A stretch of DNA of 64,000 nt, from assembly GCA_946406115.1 (NCBI GenBank), contig OX291557.1, forward strand, positions 14,354,501 to 14,418,500. The letters are read 5' to 3'. This stretch comes from Apoda limacodes (taxonomy: Eukaryota > Arthropoda > Insecta > Lepidoptera > Limacodidae). Shown here piece by piece: positions 44,119 to 56,044 of this stretch. The notes beneath the pieces are model-generated. The model worked only from the letters and a program-made list of their open reading frames with translations, ran no database searches and had not been told where the DNA came from. Position 1 is the first letter of the stretch. Every line of letters starts with the position of its first letter. The position numbers and the translations under genes are program-made.

Positions 44119-45081
44119 GAGAAAAATATATGATGAATTAACTTATGCTATTGTAATTAAAAAGGGTATGAATTTGCTCTTTGTTTGTAAAGTTATTAAA
44201 AGTATATAGGATATGTTTTATTCTTTTAAGTTTAGCGTTCTGCCAAAATTCATTCTTCAAATAACTATAAGGAAATTGAACGCAATCAAAATCGCATAGG
44301 AGTAGTAGTTTGGTAACTTTTCTTTGCTTACTATTGTATTTTGTCGTCAGATAATAATTTAATAGATTAGTTATATAAAATGGACGCTTCCAGTATAACT
44401 ATGTCTGTCATATCCTTGTGTTGTGGTATCGACAGTTAGCTGTTCAAGCACCATGAGAAATGTAAAATCTACTGGTTTATATGGACATCATTAATAAGTG
44501 TTTCGACTCGGCTTTTAAAAATAGAGGCCAGCACATAATGATTTTTTTTTAAGAAAATAGGTAGTTCACTTACATATGCTAGAATATATCTACAAATGTA
44601 TAACTACTACGTTTATATTCAATAACAAGATATCTAAAAAAACAACGATACTCTTTTCTACTGCGCTACTAAAGTGTTGGAAAAAAGACACGCTTTCTTA
44701 TAGTATTCCCCTTTCAATTTTAACATTTTGTTTTTTTTTGTAAGAAATTCTGCCATAATAACACATATTTTGTATTCCTTCCTACTTCGGTCTCAAAGAC
44801 AGAGCCCATTTAAGGTCTAACGAACAGACAGACAGACAGTCTACTTAATAACCTACACCTAATAATATGGGCTCCATTGGCACTTTTTGGGTACAACCTA
44901 AACATGACTTCAATTCATTCAAAGAAAAATAAAGTTTTTAATATGCCTACTTAAAATCTTATATGCAAATACATATCAACCAACCTTTTATGATTCATAA
45001 TGGCCAGTTATAATATTCTATTGTATGACACTTTAGTCATATTAAAAAAAAAAATAAAGATCAAGGCTGAAATTTTCAATA
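44119..45081. other. Intergenic before N4
   Basis: No gene or clear repeat seen. Confidence 0.5.
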
Positions 45082-45117
45082 TATAAAGCCTTCTGTACTC
45101 GTCACAGCACGATTCAG
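45082..45117 (+). promoter_or_regulatory. Promoter of N4
   Basis: TATAAAG at 45082-45088 and ACGATTCAG at 45109-45117 (start A 45116), 34 nt apart. Leader to ATG 24 nt. Confidence 0.75.
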
Positions 45118-45139
45118 ATACCTGCATCTATCAATTAAA

Positions 45140-47328
45140 ATGTTCGCCAAAATAGTAAGTACTTTTATTAAATTAAATAAATCTTTTTCAATAGATCTTA
45201 ATGGTAACGGTAAGGGTATGGTACTTTTAAGTTTTAAAAACAAATCTTTATTTATTTTCGGTCACCGTAGCCTATGGACGCTTGCAACACCAGGGGTATC
45301 ACTTCTTGCCAACTCTTCAGAAATCTAATCACTTCTTTCTTTTAGAACCCCATACTGTGGACATATTTCATACGTAGATTAGAAGCAGTATATTGAGAAT
45401 TAAATATTTCGTCTAAGCCATTAACTTAAACTAGTTGTTATATTCATCATCATCATCATCATAGCAGCAAGAAGTCCACTGCTGGATATAGGCCTCCCCA
45501 ATAGATTTCCAAAGAAACGGTAGGAAGCGGCCTGCATCCAGCGTCTTCCTGCGGCCTTCGCTATGTCGTCTGACCACCTTGTGGGCGGTCTTCCGACGCT
45601 GCCTTTGCTAGTCCGTAGCCTCCATTCGAGAACTTTTCAAGTTGTTATATCGCAGGAAAATAATTATTAAAATATCGCTTGGTTATTAGGTGTTAGTTTA
45701 AACGAATGATTATAACGGTAACGTTTTTCACGTTAATATTTTTTGACCATAATCTAAATAAGAGGGTAGATTTTATTACTGTAAATAGTGTGTATGCTTA
45801 CTTGTCGAATATAAAAGTACCCATTAAGATAATTGGTAAAAATTAACGCAACTTTTCCTTTCGACAACCATAGCTTAACCAATGTTTCAATAGAACCCTA
45901 AGATCAAAAAAGCGATCAGTTTAAAAAAAAAAGCCCTCGCACTACCCGAGAAGCATGACTATTAATTAGATTCGCATATTTTTTGTGGCTTCGCGCCGGG
46001 TTGCGCCTCGTTCCTGATTTAATGATAACGCGAACTTGGCGTGAACGCGGCAAGGCTCCACATTCGCATGCGGTTCTGTTGCCGATATTATTATGTAAAG
46101 CCCTATTTACGCCAGCGCAACACCTTCCGACATTGTAGGTAGCATGCCACAAATTGAGGCATGCGTATTCTTGTTGCGCCGACACCGTGCGACCGATGTA
46201 GCATGCGGGCAATGCGGCAGTCTATCTTACGCTAACGAGACATCGTTGTGCAATGTCAGAATATTTTCGAACACCACAGTGAAATGGACAATCAAGTAAC
46301 TTTAGCAGCAGCTTATTTGTTATTAGGACCATGCAACTAAAAATAGACATAAAAAGAAAAGATGGTGGAAAACAACGTTATTAATAAGTAAAAGATAAGA
46401 TTTATTTATGAGTATAATAGATATTGTCTTAATATATTAATGGCCAAACAAAACCACCAAACCGAAAATTGAAAACCTGAAAAAGTTTTTATTATTATTA
46501 ATTTCTTCGACTTCTTTGACTTCGAAATTAGAATGTTTAGGGAAAAAATTAGGGAGCCCCAAATAGCTTGGCGATAAACGTTAAAACTGTTTTGACGCAT
46601 GTAACCCATCGGGCTTGAGTGTGGCGATATTGTGCCACATGACGCAACGTGTCATTTCGACGCACGATTCTTGCTACAACATGCGTCATTTTTCACGATT
46701 GTGGTATGCGGGTATGTGGCATGCTACAATGTCGCACGATGTTGCTCTGGCGTAAATGGGGCTTAAGAGCCTCGGACAGTTGTCTGTATTTTTATTGTTA
46801 ACAATTTGATCGTGTTTAAAATGTGCGCTCATTGGAAAAATGTACTAGCACTGACATTTTTAGATTTTAAACCGCCAAAGCGTTAAGTAAAGTACAGTAG
46901 CAGCAGCAACTTCGGCGTTCAACTTTGTCAAGCGCGCGAACTAAACTGTAAACCAGGCGCAAACCTCCGTGATCGTGGAAGACTGCCAGTTCTTGCCGCG
47001 ATCCGCACTCATGATCCGTACAAATTTCGCGTCGTGAATCGCGCGTGAGTGTGGCGAGGCTTTTAGGGTACAAACTTGACCTAGAAAAATTACTTACGTA
47101 GTGATGATATTTTGTTTACAGTTCACCCTGTTCGCTCTGATGGCGGTAGCCCTGGCTGCTCCTGAACCCAAGGCCGCTCCAGCGCCAGAGCCGTCTCCAC
47201 AACTACTCGCGTACTCCGCGGGATTAGACTACGTGTACCCCGGAGTCGCCCCCGCCGTCGTCTCACCCTACGGTGTACCGCTCACCTACTCCGCGTATGG
47301 TGCCGCTCCCGTCTACCTTCGTCGTTAA
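45140..47328 (+). CDS. N4: Nplp4-like small secreted peptide, two exons
   Basis: Exon 1 is 45140-45154 (ATG TTC GCC AAA ATA, MFAKI), then GTAAGT. Exon 2 is 47122-47328 after GTTTACAG, ending CGT CGT TAA. The 73-aa protein has a signal peptide through FTLFALMAVALAA, then PEPKAAPAPEPSP and a Tyr/Pro/Val/Ala body ending VYLRR. The intron of about 1967 nt has grown by insertions: a LINE scrap (45260-45360), an RTE end (45444-45640) and a Harbinger-type element (46099-46763). No other donor or acceptor of the family lies between the exons, so the pairing is the simplest one. A probable ATTAAA end signal lies near 47400. From LAAPEPK on, the protein equals N2. Confidence 0.82.
45260..45360 (-). mobile_element. 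LINE 3' fragment in N4 intron
   Basis: 'ggtcaccgtagcctatggac' and 'cttgcaacaccaggggtatc' match 58688-58735, the C-terminal end of the LINE listed there. Confidence 0.8.
45444..45640 (-). mobile_element. RTE-clade LINE 3' end in N4 intron
   Basis: The minus strand translates to LEWRLRTSKGSVGRPPTRW, SDDIAKAAGRRWMQAA and, after a frame slip, GEAYIQQW, the usual end of RTE-type open reading frames. It ends in (CAT/ATG)n at 45449-45466. Confidence 0.8.
46099..46763. mobile_element. PIF/Harbinger-type non-autonomous element (665 bp)
   Basis: Ends are inverted: left 'agccctatttacgccag', right 'ctggcgtaaatggggct', and similarity continues inward ('cgacattgtag', 'agcatgccaca'). TAA is present directly on both sides (46096-46098 and 46764-46766), the 3-bp target duplication expected for Harbinger elements. 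Near 46284 a short frame MDNQVTLAAAYLLLGPCN may be the remnant of a Harbinger protein N-terminus. Confidence 0.82.
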
Positions 47329-47432
47329 GAAAAGGGAAACGTGAAATATTATGCTACGATGAACCACGCCAAAGTTATCTTCTGTTTGATTTTGCTCAAA
47401 ATTAAAAAAAAGTTTCATCCCAAATCTGTTGT

Positions 47433-47489
47433 TTCATTATTTCTACGACGTCATGGCAACATATTATTTCTACGACGTCATGGCAACAT
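47433..47489 (+). repeat. Two-unit tandem duplication, about 29 bp
   Basis: 'attatttctacgacgtcatg' plus 'gcaacat' occurs twice in succession, just downstream of N4. Confidence 0.9.
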
Positions 47490-48150
47490 ATTACCATAAA
47501 ATTTGTTAATCCGAACTTAGTCTGAATTCAGTTGAACCGTCCTTAAATGGTATGAGAGATGTTTTTACTAAAATGATCTTGTACAAAAAAAAACCTGAAA
47601 ATATCCCGATATCTTTGCTCAAAAGCTCCCAGTAGATCTTTGTATATGACGTTCGTAACAAGCGTATTTTTGACAGACACGTAGTCGAGATTTTAACTTA
47701 CCAGAATTGTACATAGATGATTCAATTACTAGAACTCTAACTCGGACTGTAAGTTAAGACTCCTGGCTCGAGGTTAATCTTTTGACTGCATCTTTGGCTA
47801 TAAAAAAAATATTTGACAACAAACATAGGTCTTTTATTAGTTAAGGATTAGTCAGCTAAACAATAAGGTATTCATCCTTATGAATTGCTTTACAATTTTA
47901 CCAATGCAAAATATACGCTCACGTATCTTTCATAAATATTAACTACCTACTTTTAAGGTAGTATGGTACTGTATGTAGTTAGTTCATATTTGTAATACGT
48001 AAACAGTTCAGTATTCAACCAGACAAAGGCGATCTAATTATTCATTCAATTCTCGTATTCATTACTCTTTATATTTATACGCATCAATCCCCAATGACCA
48101 TTATTTGGTTTTATTTTATTATTCGTTGGAGACCAAGGACATAGGCTGCC

Positions 48151-48183
48151 TATAAATAGGAATAAATAAAAAATACAAACAGT
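48151..48183 (+). promoter_or_regulatory. Candidate promoter of N5
   Basis: TATAAATA at 48151-48158, with 'acagtctg' (start A near 48181) 30 nt further. It lacks the ACGATTC box of N1-N4. Confidence 0.5.
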
Positions 48184-48257
48184 CTGTGTCTAAAAGTGAT
48201 CCTGTGACTACCTGGGGTGAAGTTTGAATTATACTACTAAATATAATACATTGAATA

Positions 48258-50231
48258 ATGTTTACGAAACTGGTGAGTGGTTGTGTTGTGGTTATAGTTT
48301 TTATAATAAATATTTACTGAATGTATTTAGCAATGTTTTGTAAGGTAGGATTATTTTGGTATTGTATGAGTATCGCTTGGTATGAGTATCATGATATAAA
48401 TTTCAAATTACCCGTGGCCTTAAAACTTCTGATGTTTGTAAATTATATATTATATTATGTAATTTAATAGAATTGCAAAGAAGCGTAGACATAATTAAGT
48501 AAAATATAGGGCATACTGTTGGTACTATGTATTTTATTAATGTTTTTTTTTAATTTGTAGATTTTAAGTTAAATCCTTTATGCAGAGTTTAAGTCTTTTA
48601 TTTTCTAATACACATGAAAGTTTATATATTAAAATACATACCAAACGAGTGCAGTGGTACTATTTGTCATGTTTGTTATACTAATTTTGCACAAGTCTTG
48701 GGACAATTTTGAGATTTTTTCAGTGTAAAATAAAGTACAAATATTAACAGAATTTCTTAAGGCAAAGCGTTTTCTTCTACTATAATAATATAAAATACTT
48801 ATGCAATTTTCCTTCACTTTGCCTATTAATGGGAATACCTACCACTAAATATAAATGTCAAAATAATAATTTCACATTAAGTCATTAATTTTCAAGAGCT
48901 CAAACCTGAGAGCTTATTGCAAAAACTTAGTGAACAAGGTTTCGAGAGGTGAGATGTACTTCCATACATTTGGCCCCCGAGAACGCGTGACCCGAGTACT
49001 CCAGACTTTTTCGCAATAGGCTCCAATATCTGTTATCGACAGTAAAGCTTGTTTTCGTTTCAATTCCAAGTAATAAGGTTCGATGTCAAATACTTACATA
49101 AAAAGAAACTACTTTTCGTTACATTTCATATTACTATTTGAAATCATGCTACGTAATAGTAAAATTATGTTGTCGCTATCACACTAGTCTTATGTCACCG
49201 GCAGGGGTACCCTCTTTAATAAGCAATAGGTATTCTATTTCTTTTATTCTAAAGACTACTGTGGAGAAGTCGGCGGTGGCGGAGGTTCGAGGCCGGCATG
49301 TACCAATGAGTCATTTTCTAAATTTCTTAAGTACATAATTTGCTTACACTACTGACTTTTCGGGAAAGAAAAACATAGCGAGAAAACTTGTGTAAGTTAA
49401 AAAACGTATCCGTAGTCCATAATCCGCAAGCTGGTAAGAAAGGAAGGAATTTAATTACTGCCTTGGTGACTCTTGGTTGAGAGCGATACTGCCTGCTGAG
49501 CCAAGGGCCGTGGGTTCGATTCCTGCAAGGGACAAGACTTTATGTGATGAAAATTTGCGATTATTTTGAGTCTGATGAGTGTATACTATCTAAAATAAAT
49601 TTGGACATTACACACAGCGCCGTCTGACCTCAAAGTAAGCACAGCTTGTGTTATGGATACCAGACAACGGATACAAATACATATAAACTACTTATTTTTG
49701 TAAATACATACATATCAATCATAAATACACCCAGACTTAAGACAAACGTTTATCAAATAAATGTTTGTCCAGTGCGGGAATCGTACACACAACCTCTGCA
49801 CAGCAGCTGTCCACACTACCAACTAGGCTTTTTAGTTAACTATGAAATAAATCAAATGATTCAATTAATTTAATAAACACTTAATTTATTAAAAAGTATA
49901 GTGTTTATATTAGTTTTCTCGTATATATCCATAGTACATTCTATCATACAAATTTTTCGCTTCCAAAAAAAATATACCAAGATGATTTCCGTATGTCTTA
50001 CGGGTTTTGTATTGACCTATCGTATGTTTTCTTTCTTTTTAGGTATTTCTCTTCGCAGTACTTGCGATAGCTATGGCTCGGCCGCAATATTACTCTGGAT
50101 ATGGCTATGGCGGCTACTCGGGTGGCTACCCTGGATATTATAGCGGATATTCAGGATATTCCGCGCCATCAACATATGGATCTTACGGCTCGTATGGAGG
50201 TTCACCATATTACGGCTATGGATATTATTAA
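48258..50231 (+). CDS. N5: Gly/Tyr-rich Nplp4-like secreted peptide, two exons
   Basis: Exon 1 is 48258-48272 (ATG TTT ACG AAA CTG, MFTKL), then GTGAGT. Exon 2 is 50043-50231 after CTTTTTAG, TAA stop. The protein has 67 aa: signal peptide MFTKLVFLFAVLAIAMA, then a body starting RPQYYSGYGYGGYSGG and made almost wholly of Gly, Tyr, Ser and Pro, ending YYGYGYY. This composition is close to insect Nplp4 precursors and to Gly/Tyr-rich cuticle peptides. The intron of 1770 nt holds two tRNA-headed SINE copies. AATAAA is at 50351-50356, about 120 nt past the stop. Most frame-based calls would miss it, because the frame at 49901-50143 is a different one. Confidence 0.82.
49450..49610 (+). mobile_element. 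tRNA-headed SINE in N5 intron
   Basis: 'tggttgagagcgatactgcc' (A-box region) and 'gggttcgattcctgc' (B box) 40 nt later; body 'gactttatgtgatgaaaatt'. Confidence 0.65.
49611..49832 (-). mobile_element. tRNA-headed SINE, antisense, in N5 intron
   Basis: Same family as 39690-39905 and 50798-51040; the B-box-like motif is at 49772-49790 on the minus strand, and 'cttgtgttatggataccaga' marks the tail. Confidence 0.7.
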
Positions 50232-50350
50232 TGAACCCAACAATTTATGAACGTGTTTTTTTTTGTAAATATTTTGCCTTTACAGCCAAAATTAATTTAG
50301 TTCCATTTATGTATTCACTAATATTTGGCGTTTCTTTATTGTAATGTTGA

Positions 50351-50356
50351 AATAAA
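50351..50356 (+). terminator. Polyadenylation signal of N5
   Basis: AATAAA 120 nt after the stop. Confidence 0.65.
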
Positions 50357-50797
50357 TTTTGTAAATACAATTTTACGACTTTTCATTTTGGTGAGAAGAT
50401 TTGGGAAGGGGAAAAATGTGAGATGTAGTTAATGTTATCATATCTTTACGATTTTTATTCCTAAAACAGTTGCTGGGTACACACATACCTACATTGATAG
50501 TATTGGCGACAGCTTTCGTTCGCTGCTTACTTTAGGCCTGCGTAACAGTAGATGCCGTGTATCTAGACCAAGGTGGTTTATATATGTCCCATATGTGGTA
50601 AATTCACAGATTTGAAGAAATAAGCAGTAATATAAAAGAACAGGGATAGGATAATAAACACTCATTGTCAGTTCTTGAGGAACTACAAGAGGTCAGGATT
50701 GAGTACTGGATAATTTAATGATAAGAATCTAATGTTGCTCAACGTATCAAGGGTTTTTATCGCATATTGCATTAACTTGCATTATTCATGAAAATAT

Positions 50798-51040
50798 TGT
50801 AGTCTCCGAGGCTCAGTGGTTAATGACCCGACTACTGAATCGAGGACGTGTGTTCTATTCCTGCCCAAGGCAAACTTTATTATTTGTGTTTGTCTTGAGA
50901 ATTGGTTATTTACTATACGTACCTATGTATTTACAAAAAAAATACATATATATACATATATATGTATTTGAATCCGTTATCTGGCATCCATAACACAAGC
51001 TTTGCTTACTTTAAGACCAAACGGCGCTGCCAAAGGTCCA
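50798..51040 (+). mobile_element. tRNA-headed SINE
   Basis: Head 'ccgaggctcagtggttaatg' with B-box-like 'gtgttctattcc'; tail 'gaatccgttatctggcatcc', 'ataacacaagctttgcttac'. Confidence 0.7.
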
Positions 51041-52650
51041 AAAATAAATAATATTATATACATAACCTAATTCTTAAATTAATCACTTTAGTTTTTAAAC
51101 AACACAGGACAGTAGAAACAGAACTTACGTACTATTAAAAATAAATCCGGTTCCCTCAACAAGATGTCTACATCCAGGATTTTTACTTCACTACTTTCGT
51201 CTACCTTTCTAAATAAAATGTCAATAACCTGGGATAAATTAGAAAAAATAATTATCTATTTTCGATAGGAAATTATAACAATTAGTGTGAAAGAAAGAGA
51301 TGGTAAATAAGTTAAAAGGTAATTATGAATTATTTAATTATGAAGGCAATCTTGCCAAAATAACATTACTATCTTTTGTTTGTGAATTACGTAAAAACTT
51401 TTGGACCAATCAGGAAGGGACTTTTACCGATAAATGTGTTTTAAAACTAAGCTAAAATGTTACAGGTGTTTTCAAGTTAGGGGGTGTTTTGCGGGTTCAA
51501 ACCCTCTCCCTGTGCCGAATTGAAAATTCTTCTGTACATAGTGGTTTTATATTAAATATCTTTATATGTATGAACTTTTCCTAAAGCTTATCCTGTATGC
51601 AACGGTGTTATACGTACCTATATAAAACCTGCGTTATGTGCTATATAAAGTCACGGTTTTCATTGCCAGAAAGGGGTTCCCAGTAACTATACACTTTACA
51701 CACCCACTCCATAATGTGATTGATTGGTTTTCTCACTAACCTTTTCATATTTTTTTTTGAATCATTAATTTATCTAACTCTGCGATGATTCTACTAACTG
51801 TACAGTTAGTAGAATCATCGCGGCACCGCAAGAATTTTTCTGGAAAAATTTATCACGCGCATTAGATAACTTTTAAAGCAATGTGTAGGTATATTAAAGA
51901 TCCGTTCGATAAATTCTCATTAGAATCACCACGAAGTTGGCATTGAAAAAAAACCATGCGAGAGGAGCAGCTAGCATCGGCTACCTAGAGTTATTGTTAC
52001 GCATTTCAAATGAGTTGGCGCATAATCAGCCGCCGTATTATTGTTACATTTTTTTTCATGCTTTTTGGACTTCGATTATTACCTTCAGCGCCATCTAGTC
52101 CTAAACTAACCGAAGCTTTTTCTGTTAATACTAGTCAACTGATACAAATGTTAACATGGCATAAATATGGAATTTGACAATAACTTGACTACAGCGCCAC
52201 TTACCGGACTTTTACATCATTTCATTATTGGAAGTGATATACAAAGTAAAGCAAGTTCGTGCTTGGTCTGTCATTGGATGGATGACCGCCTAGAGGCACT
52301 TTTTGCTGTTTTTTATGTTTATAAATTATTTGGTGGTATGGAATCCACCACGGTGTGCGAGTCCGATTCGCACTTGACCGATTTTATATAGGTATTGACT
52401 AATCTAATATGTAAATAGCATGGTCGAGCATATAAAGTCATTTACATGTTTATAACTTGTATTTGTGGGGTATCATAACCCTTTTGAGGTAGAACCTTTA
52501 AGGTTTCTTTCTTCTGATGCACGTAATTTGTACTTGTCACGTTTTCGTCGCGTGACCGCGTTTATCCTTTTGTATAATAAGTACAACGTGCATAAATGTC
52601 GTCAGACGCACTAATTATAACACTTGTTTGCAGTATAATAACAATAATAA
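51041..52650. other. Intergenic, nothing firm
   Basis: No gene. 'gcgggttcaaaccctctccc' near 51491 looks like an isolated Pol III B box, perhaps a SINE scrap. A scrap of the ccgtccgt-type repeat end lies at 52352-52385. Confidence 0.45.
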
Positions 52651-52654
52651 TTAT

Positions 52655-52708
52655 TTTATATATGTATATATATATTCTTTTATATATGTATATATATATA
52701 TATATAAT
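52655..52708. repeat. (TA)n-rich microsatellite
   Basis: Two runs of 'tatatatgtatatatatata' type. Confidence 0.85.
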
Positions 52709-52739
52709 CTGAATCTCGGAAACTGCTTATGGTTTTTAA

Positions 52740-52950
52740 TGAGATTTAGCATGCTTGGGGGTTTAGAAAACGATAAATCGATCTAGCTAGATGTCATTTT
52801 TAGAAAACGTCCTTTTATCCGTATTTGCAGGCAATGATAAGCTGAAAAATATGACTCTTCTTGACATCAATTGGCGATTAGTAATACTATTATTTTCATC
52901 GACATAGTAACACTAAAGCTACTTGACAATAGGTGGCGCTGTTAAAAAAA
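52740..52950 (+). repeat. Interspersed repeat, partner of 40965-41215
   Basis: 'tagaaaacgataaatcgatc', 'tagaaaacgtccttttatcc' and 'cttgacaataggtggcgctg' match the reverse complement of the N3 intron insert. Confidence 0.65.
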
Positions 52951-53704
52951 ATCAGCGAAGCTTTGTCCTCCAATCATTTAATGCTCCAAAAAGTACACTG
53001 ATTCCTTATTGATAGGTTCATACATGGTAAGGTAAGAGGTAGTTCACAGTGATAAGTCTAGAGCCACTGGAAACTAAAATGGGCCTAGACTGTACTTAAG
53101 ATGCTAGACTCTTCCGGTAATAACATTCAATGTTAAGAGGTACATATCTGCTTACTAAGACCGATGTAAACACAATTAAAAATTTACGATAATTTGAAAT
53201 GATATTGCTGACACTGTACTTGAATAATATAAATTACAATTTATAAAGATATTTGTTCTACAAGTGGGCAAAGTTGTTTTTTATGAAGAGTGCCAACATT
53301 AAATCCTGAGCACAGCGAGCGATTTAAAGGTACGAGACCTTAAATAATTTGCTCTCGAGTGAAACATTCAACTTTTCTACCAGTGCGAAAAAATAGGTCT
53401 TAGTCAAGGAACACGCTGAAGGCCACATTCAGCAATAAGTTTATTCTAATTTACAAACACTACCTACTATACTCTGTTCCTATCAAAAAATAAACAATAG
53501 CTAGGTACTAAGACCTTTTGAAAGTCGCCAATTATTGAACAATTCGTATGCATTAAGATATTTTTCATGACGTGACCTCTCTGGTAAAGGCTGAGTTCAG
53601 CATTAGACACCTGTTGTCACTAATTTTTTCAAAAAAATACAAAATATACGTAAATAAACAATCTTAGGTTAAAATAACTAATTAGTTTCGCGCCATTCTG
53701 CTTT

Positions 53705-54100
53705 TTAGGGTTCCGTATCCAAAGGGTAATTAGCGGAACCCTATTAATAAGACTACGCTGTACGTCCGTCCGTCCGTCCGTCCGTCACCAGGCTGTATCT
53801 CATGAACCGTGATAGATAGACAGTTGAAATTTTCACAGAAGATGTATTTCTATTGCCGCTATAACAACAAATACTAAAAAAACAGAATAAAATAAATATT
53901 TAAGTGGGCTCCCATACAACAAACGTGATTTTTTTGCTCGATATTGATAACGGCAACAGGTAACCGCTTCAAATATTCACAGAAGATTTATTTATGTAGT
54001 AATTTAATTAAAATAATAAAATAAATTAAATATTTAAGGGGAGCTCCCATGAAACAAACGTGATTTTTTGCCGTTTTTATAGATATGTACTTGGCCGATT
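53705..54100 (+). repeat. Widespread lepidopteran repeat (ccgtccgtccgt type), rearranged
   Basis: Starts 'agggttccgtatccaaaggg'. The 'gctcccatacaacaaacgtg' part occurs twice (about 53910 and 54040), and the end 'tacttggccgatttttt' is near 54100. Confidence 0.75.
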
Positions 54101-54559
54101 TTTTTTTTACACTGGCATTCAGAAATTTAAATGAAATAATCGCTATTAATTATTAGTAGGTATTATTAGTCATAAGTATTAAGAACGTCAACAATGAACA
54201 AAATTAATTTAGTCATGCTTTTCATTAAAATAAATTTGTTCCTAAACCAATCATCGCGTTGTTTTTTTTTTCAGTATCTCAAAATTTCAAAAGGTATTTA
54301 TTTATTCGAACGTTGCATTACTTTGTCTCACGCTCGCAGCAAAAATCGATTTTGCGCACTGTTTTTGAACAGCAAGACCACCCTTTTAGTGCTGGAGAGG
54401 TGAAAAGTTATTTATGTATGTAAGTATATATTGTGTGCAATTAATATCTATTAGTATGTGCATTACATTTAAATTTAGGTTAATCGTATTTGATAAACGT
54501 TTGGGTGCAACCCGTTTCTTTTTAATGTATGTAAACAAGTAGATGAATAAATACAATAA
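54101..54559. other. Intergenic, nothing recognised
   Basis: A 69-codon frame at 54194-54403 has no supporting features. Confidence 0.4.
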
Positions 54560-54850
54560 TGACAAAGTAGATTCTACTTATATTTAAATGTGAAAGTTTG
54601 TGTTAGGATGTGTGCGTGAGTATGTTTGTCAGTCCTAAACGCCATTACAACTTAACCGGTTTGGCTGAAATTTGGAATGAAGATAGCTTATACCCCTAAG
54701 TATCACATAGACTTAAAATTTTCAAGAGTTATTAGTTGCTGTAGGGATTCTACGCTATTAAGACAGCCGCTAATAACAGGAATGAATGGCTGTAGTAATT
54801 TCACGCCGATAAGGCAGCCACTAATAACAGAAATGAAATAAAAGATAAAA
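54560..54850 (+). repeat. RTE-like 3' repeat
   Basis: 'atgtgaaagtttgtgttagg', 'ggctgaaatttggaatgaag', and two copies of 'ctaataacag' near the end. Confidence 0.55.
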
Positions 54851-55249
54851 ACAGTAAAAGTCTTTATATATTTTGTGTTTATAAACTAATGCAATCAACT
54901 CGTTGATATATTTTTGCCCGACTACGGCGAAGCAACATACAAAACATAACGGTCAAAATCATAATCCTCGTTGTTGTTGGTTATGATTGTGACGGGTATG
55001 TATAGTATATATATATGTATGTTTGTATGTGGGTATGTATGTTCATCTGTTCCCTCATAACTTCTAAACTACTTTACATAATTAAACAAATAAGGTATCG
55101 TCATAAGCGCAATAATTGTCCGCTGGTTAGGCAACGTGACGTCACACCAAATTGATAATGGCGCCCTCTAGAGTACATAAAGTCAGTTAATAAAAAAAAA
55201 ATTTCAATGATGCCGTGTTGTGTAACAAATGAAAAAGCTTAATTAGCAA

Positions 55250-55254
<5 letters not shown>

Positions 55255-55279
<25 letters not shown>
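55255..55279. repeat. (TA)n microsatellite
   Basis: Uninterrupted TA run of about 12 units. Confidence 0.9.
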
Positions 55280-55281
<2 letters not shown>

Positions 55282-55314
55282 CAGCTGTGGCTTAGGCTTT
55301 GCTTGCATGCACCC

Positions 55315-55860
55315 GATAATCCATACTAATCTTATAAATGCAAAAGTAACTCTGTCTGTCTGTCTATCTGTCTGTAACTTCTTCACGCTTCAACCGCTGA
55401 ACCGATTAAGATAAAATTTGGCATGGAGATAGTTTTATCCTGAAAAAAATCAAAAGTTTCCGCGGGAACAGCTATAACCGAGTTTAAACGAACTATAGCT
55501 TAGTATAGAAAACTACATTAGTACGGGTATAATTAAGGAGTTGACTTAAGAGTCCCACACCGGTAACCAAATTAGAGCGGGTAGAGCTGCTGGCAAAATT
55601 AATTAATAAATGCTAAAGTTTGGATGTTTGGTTGATTGTCACACAATTACGCTTTGGATCGGTATAAAACTTGGCACACATATAGGCTAGGTCCTGGAAT
55701 AGGACATAGGCTATTATTCAAAACGATTTTTTTTCCGCGGGAACAACTATAACGTCTGTTAATGCAACGGAGCATCCAATTGAGCTGAAATTTTCCACAG
55801 AAATAGTTCAATATACGGAGAAAGACAAAGGCTACATTTATCTCGGAAAATTCAAAAGTC
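55315..55860 (+). repeat. Two or three RTE-like 3' repeats in series
   Basis: 'taatccatactaatcttata' with TCTG repeats opens the first; 'agagcgggtagagctgctgg' closes it. A second begins 'taaatgctaaagtttggatg', and a third partial one ends 'aattcaaaagtccccgc'. Confidence 0.7.
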
Positions 55861-56044
55861 CCCGCATTGTTTCTAATTTCTCTTATATGTTAAAATAAAA
55901 ATTCAAGTCACTAGACACAAATATGGCGGAATTCTTACGCAAATTTTTATCCCCTATTTTGCCCTCTAGCTAAGGGACGACTTTTCAATACCAGGTAACG
56001 TAAATTTTAATTTTCAACCTCAAGCAAAATACCAATTTATATGA

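Noticed and set aside
45140..45328. 62-codon frame at the N4 start
   Set aside because: It reads through the GTAAGT donor into the intron and a LINE scrap.
49450..51040. Possible tRNA genes
   Set aside because: A- and B-box-like motifs occur, but no cloverleaf could be drawn, and the same bodies and tails recur at several places, so they are SINEs.
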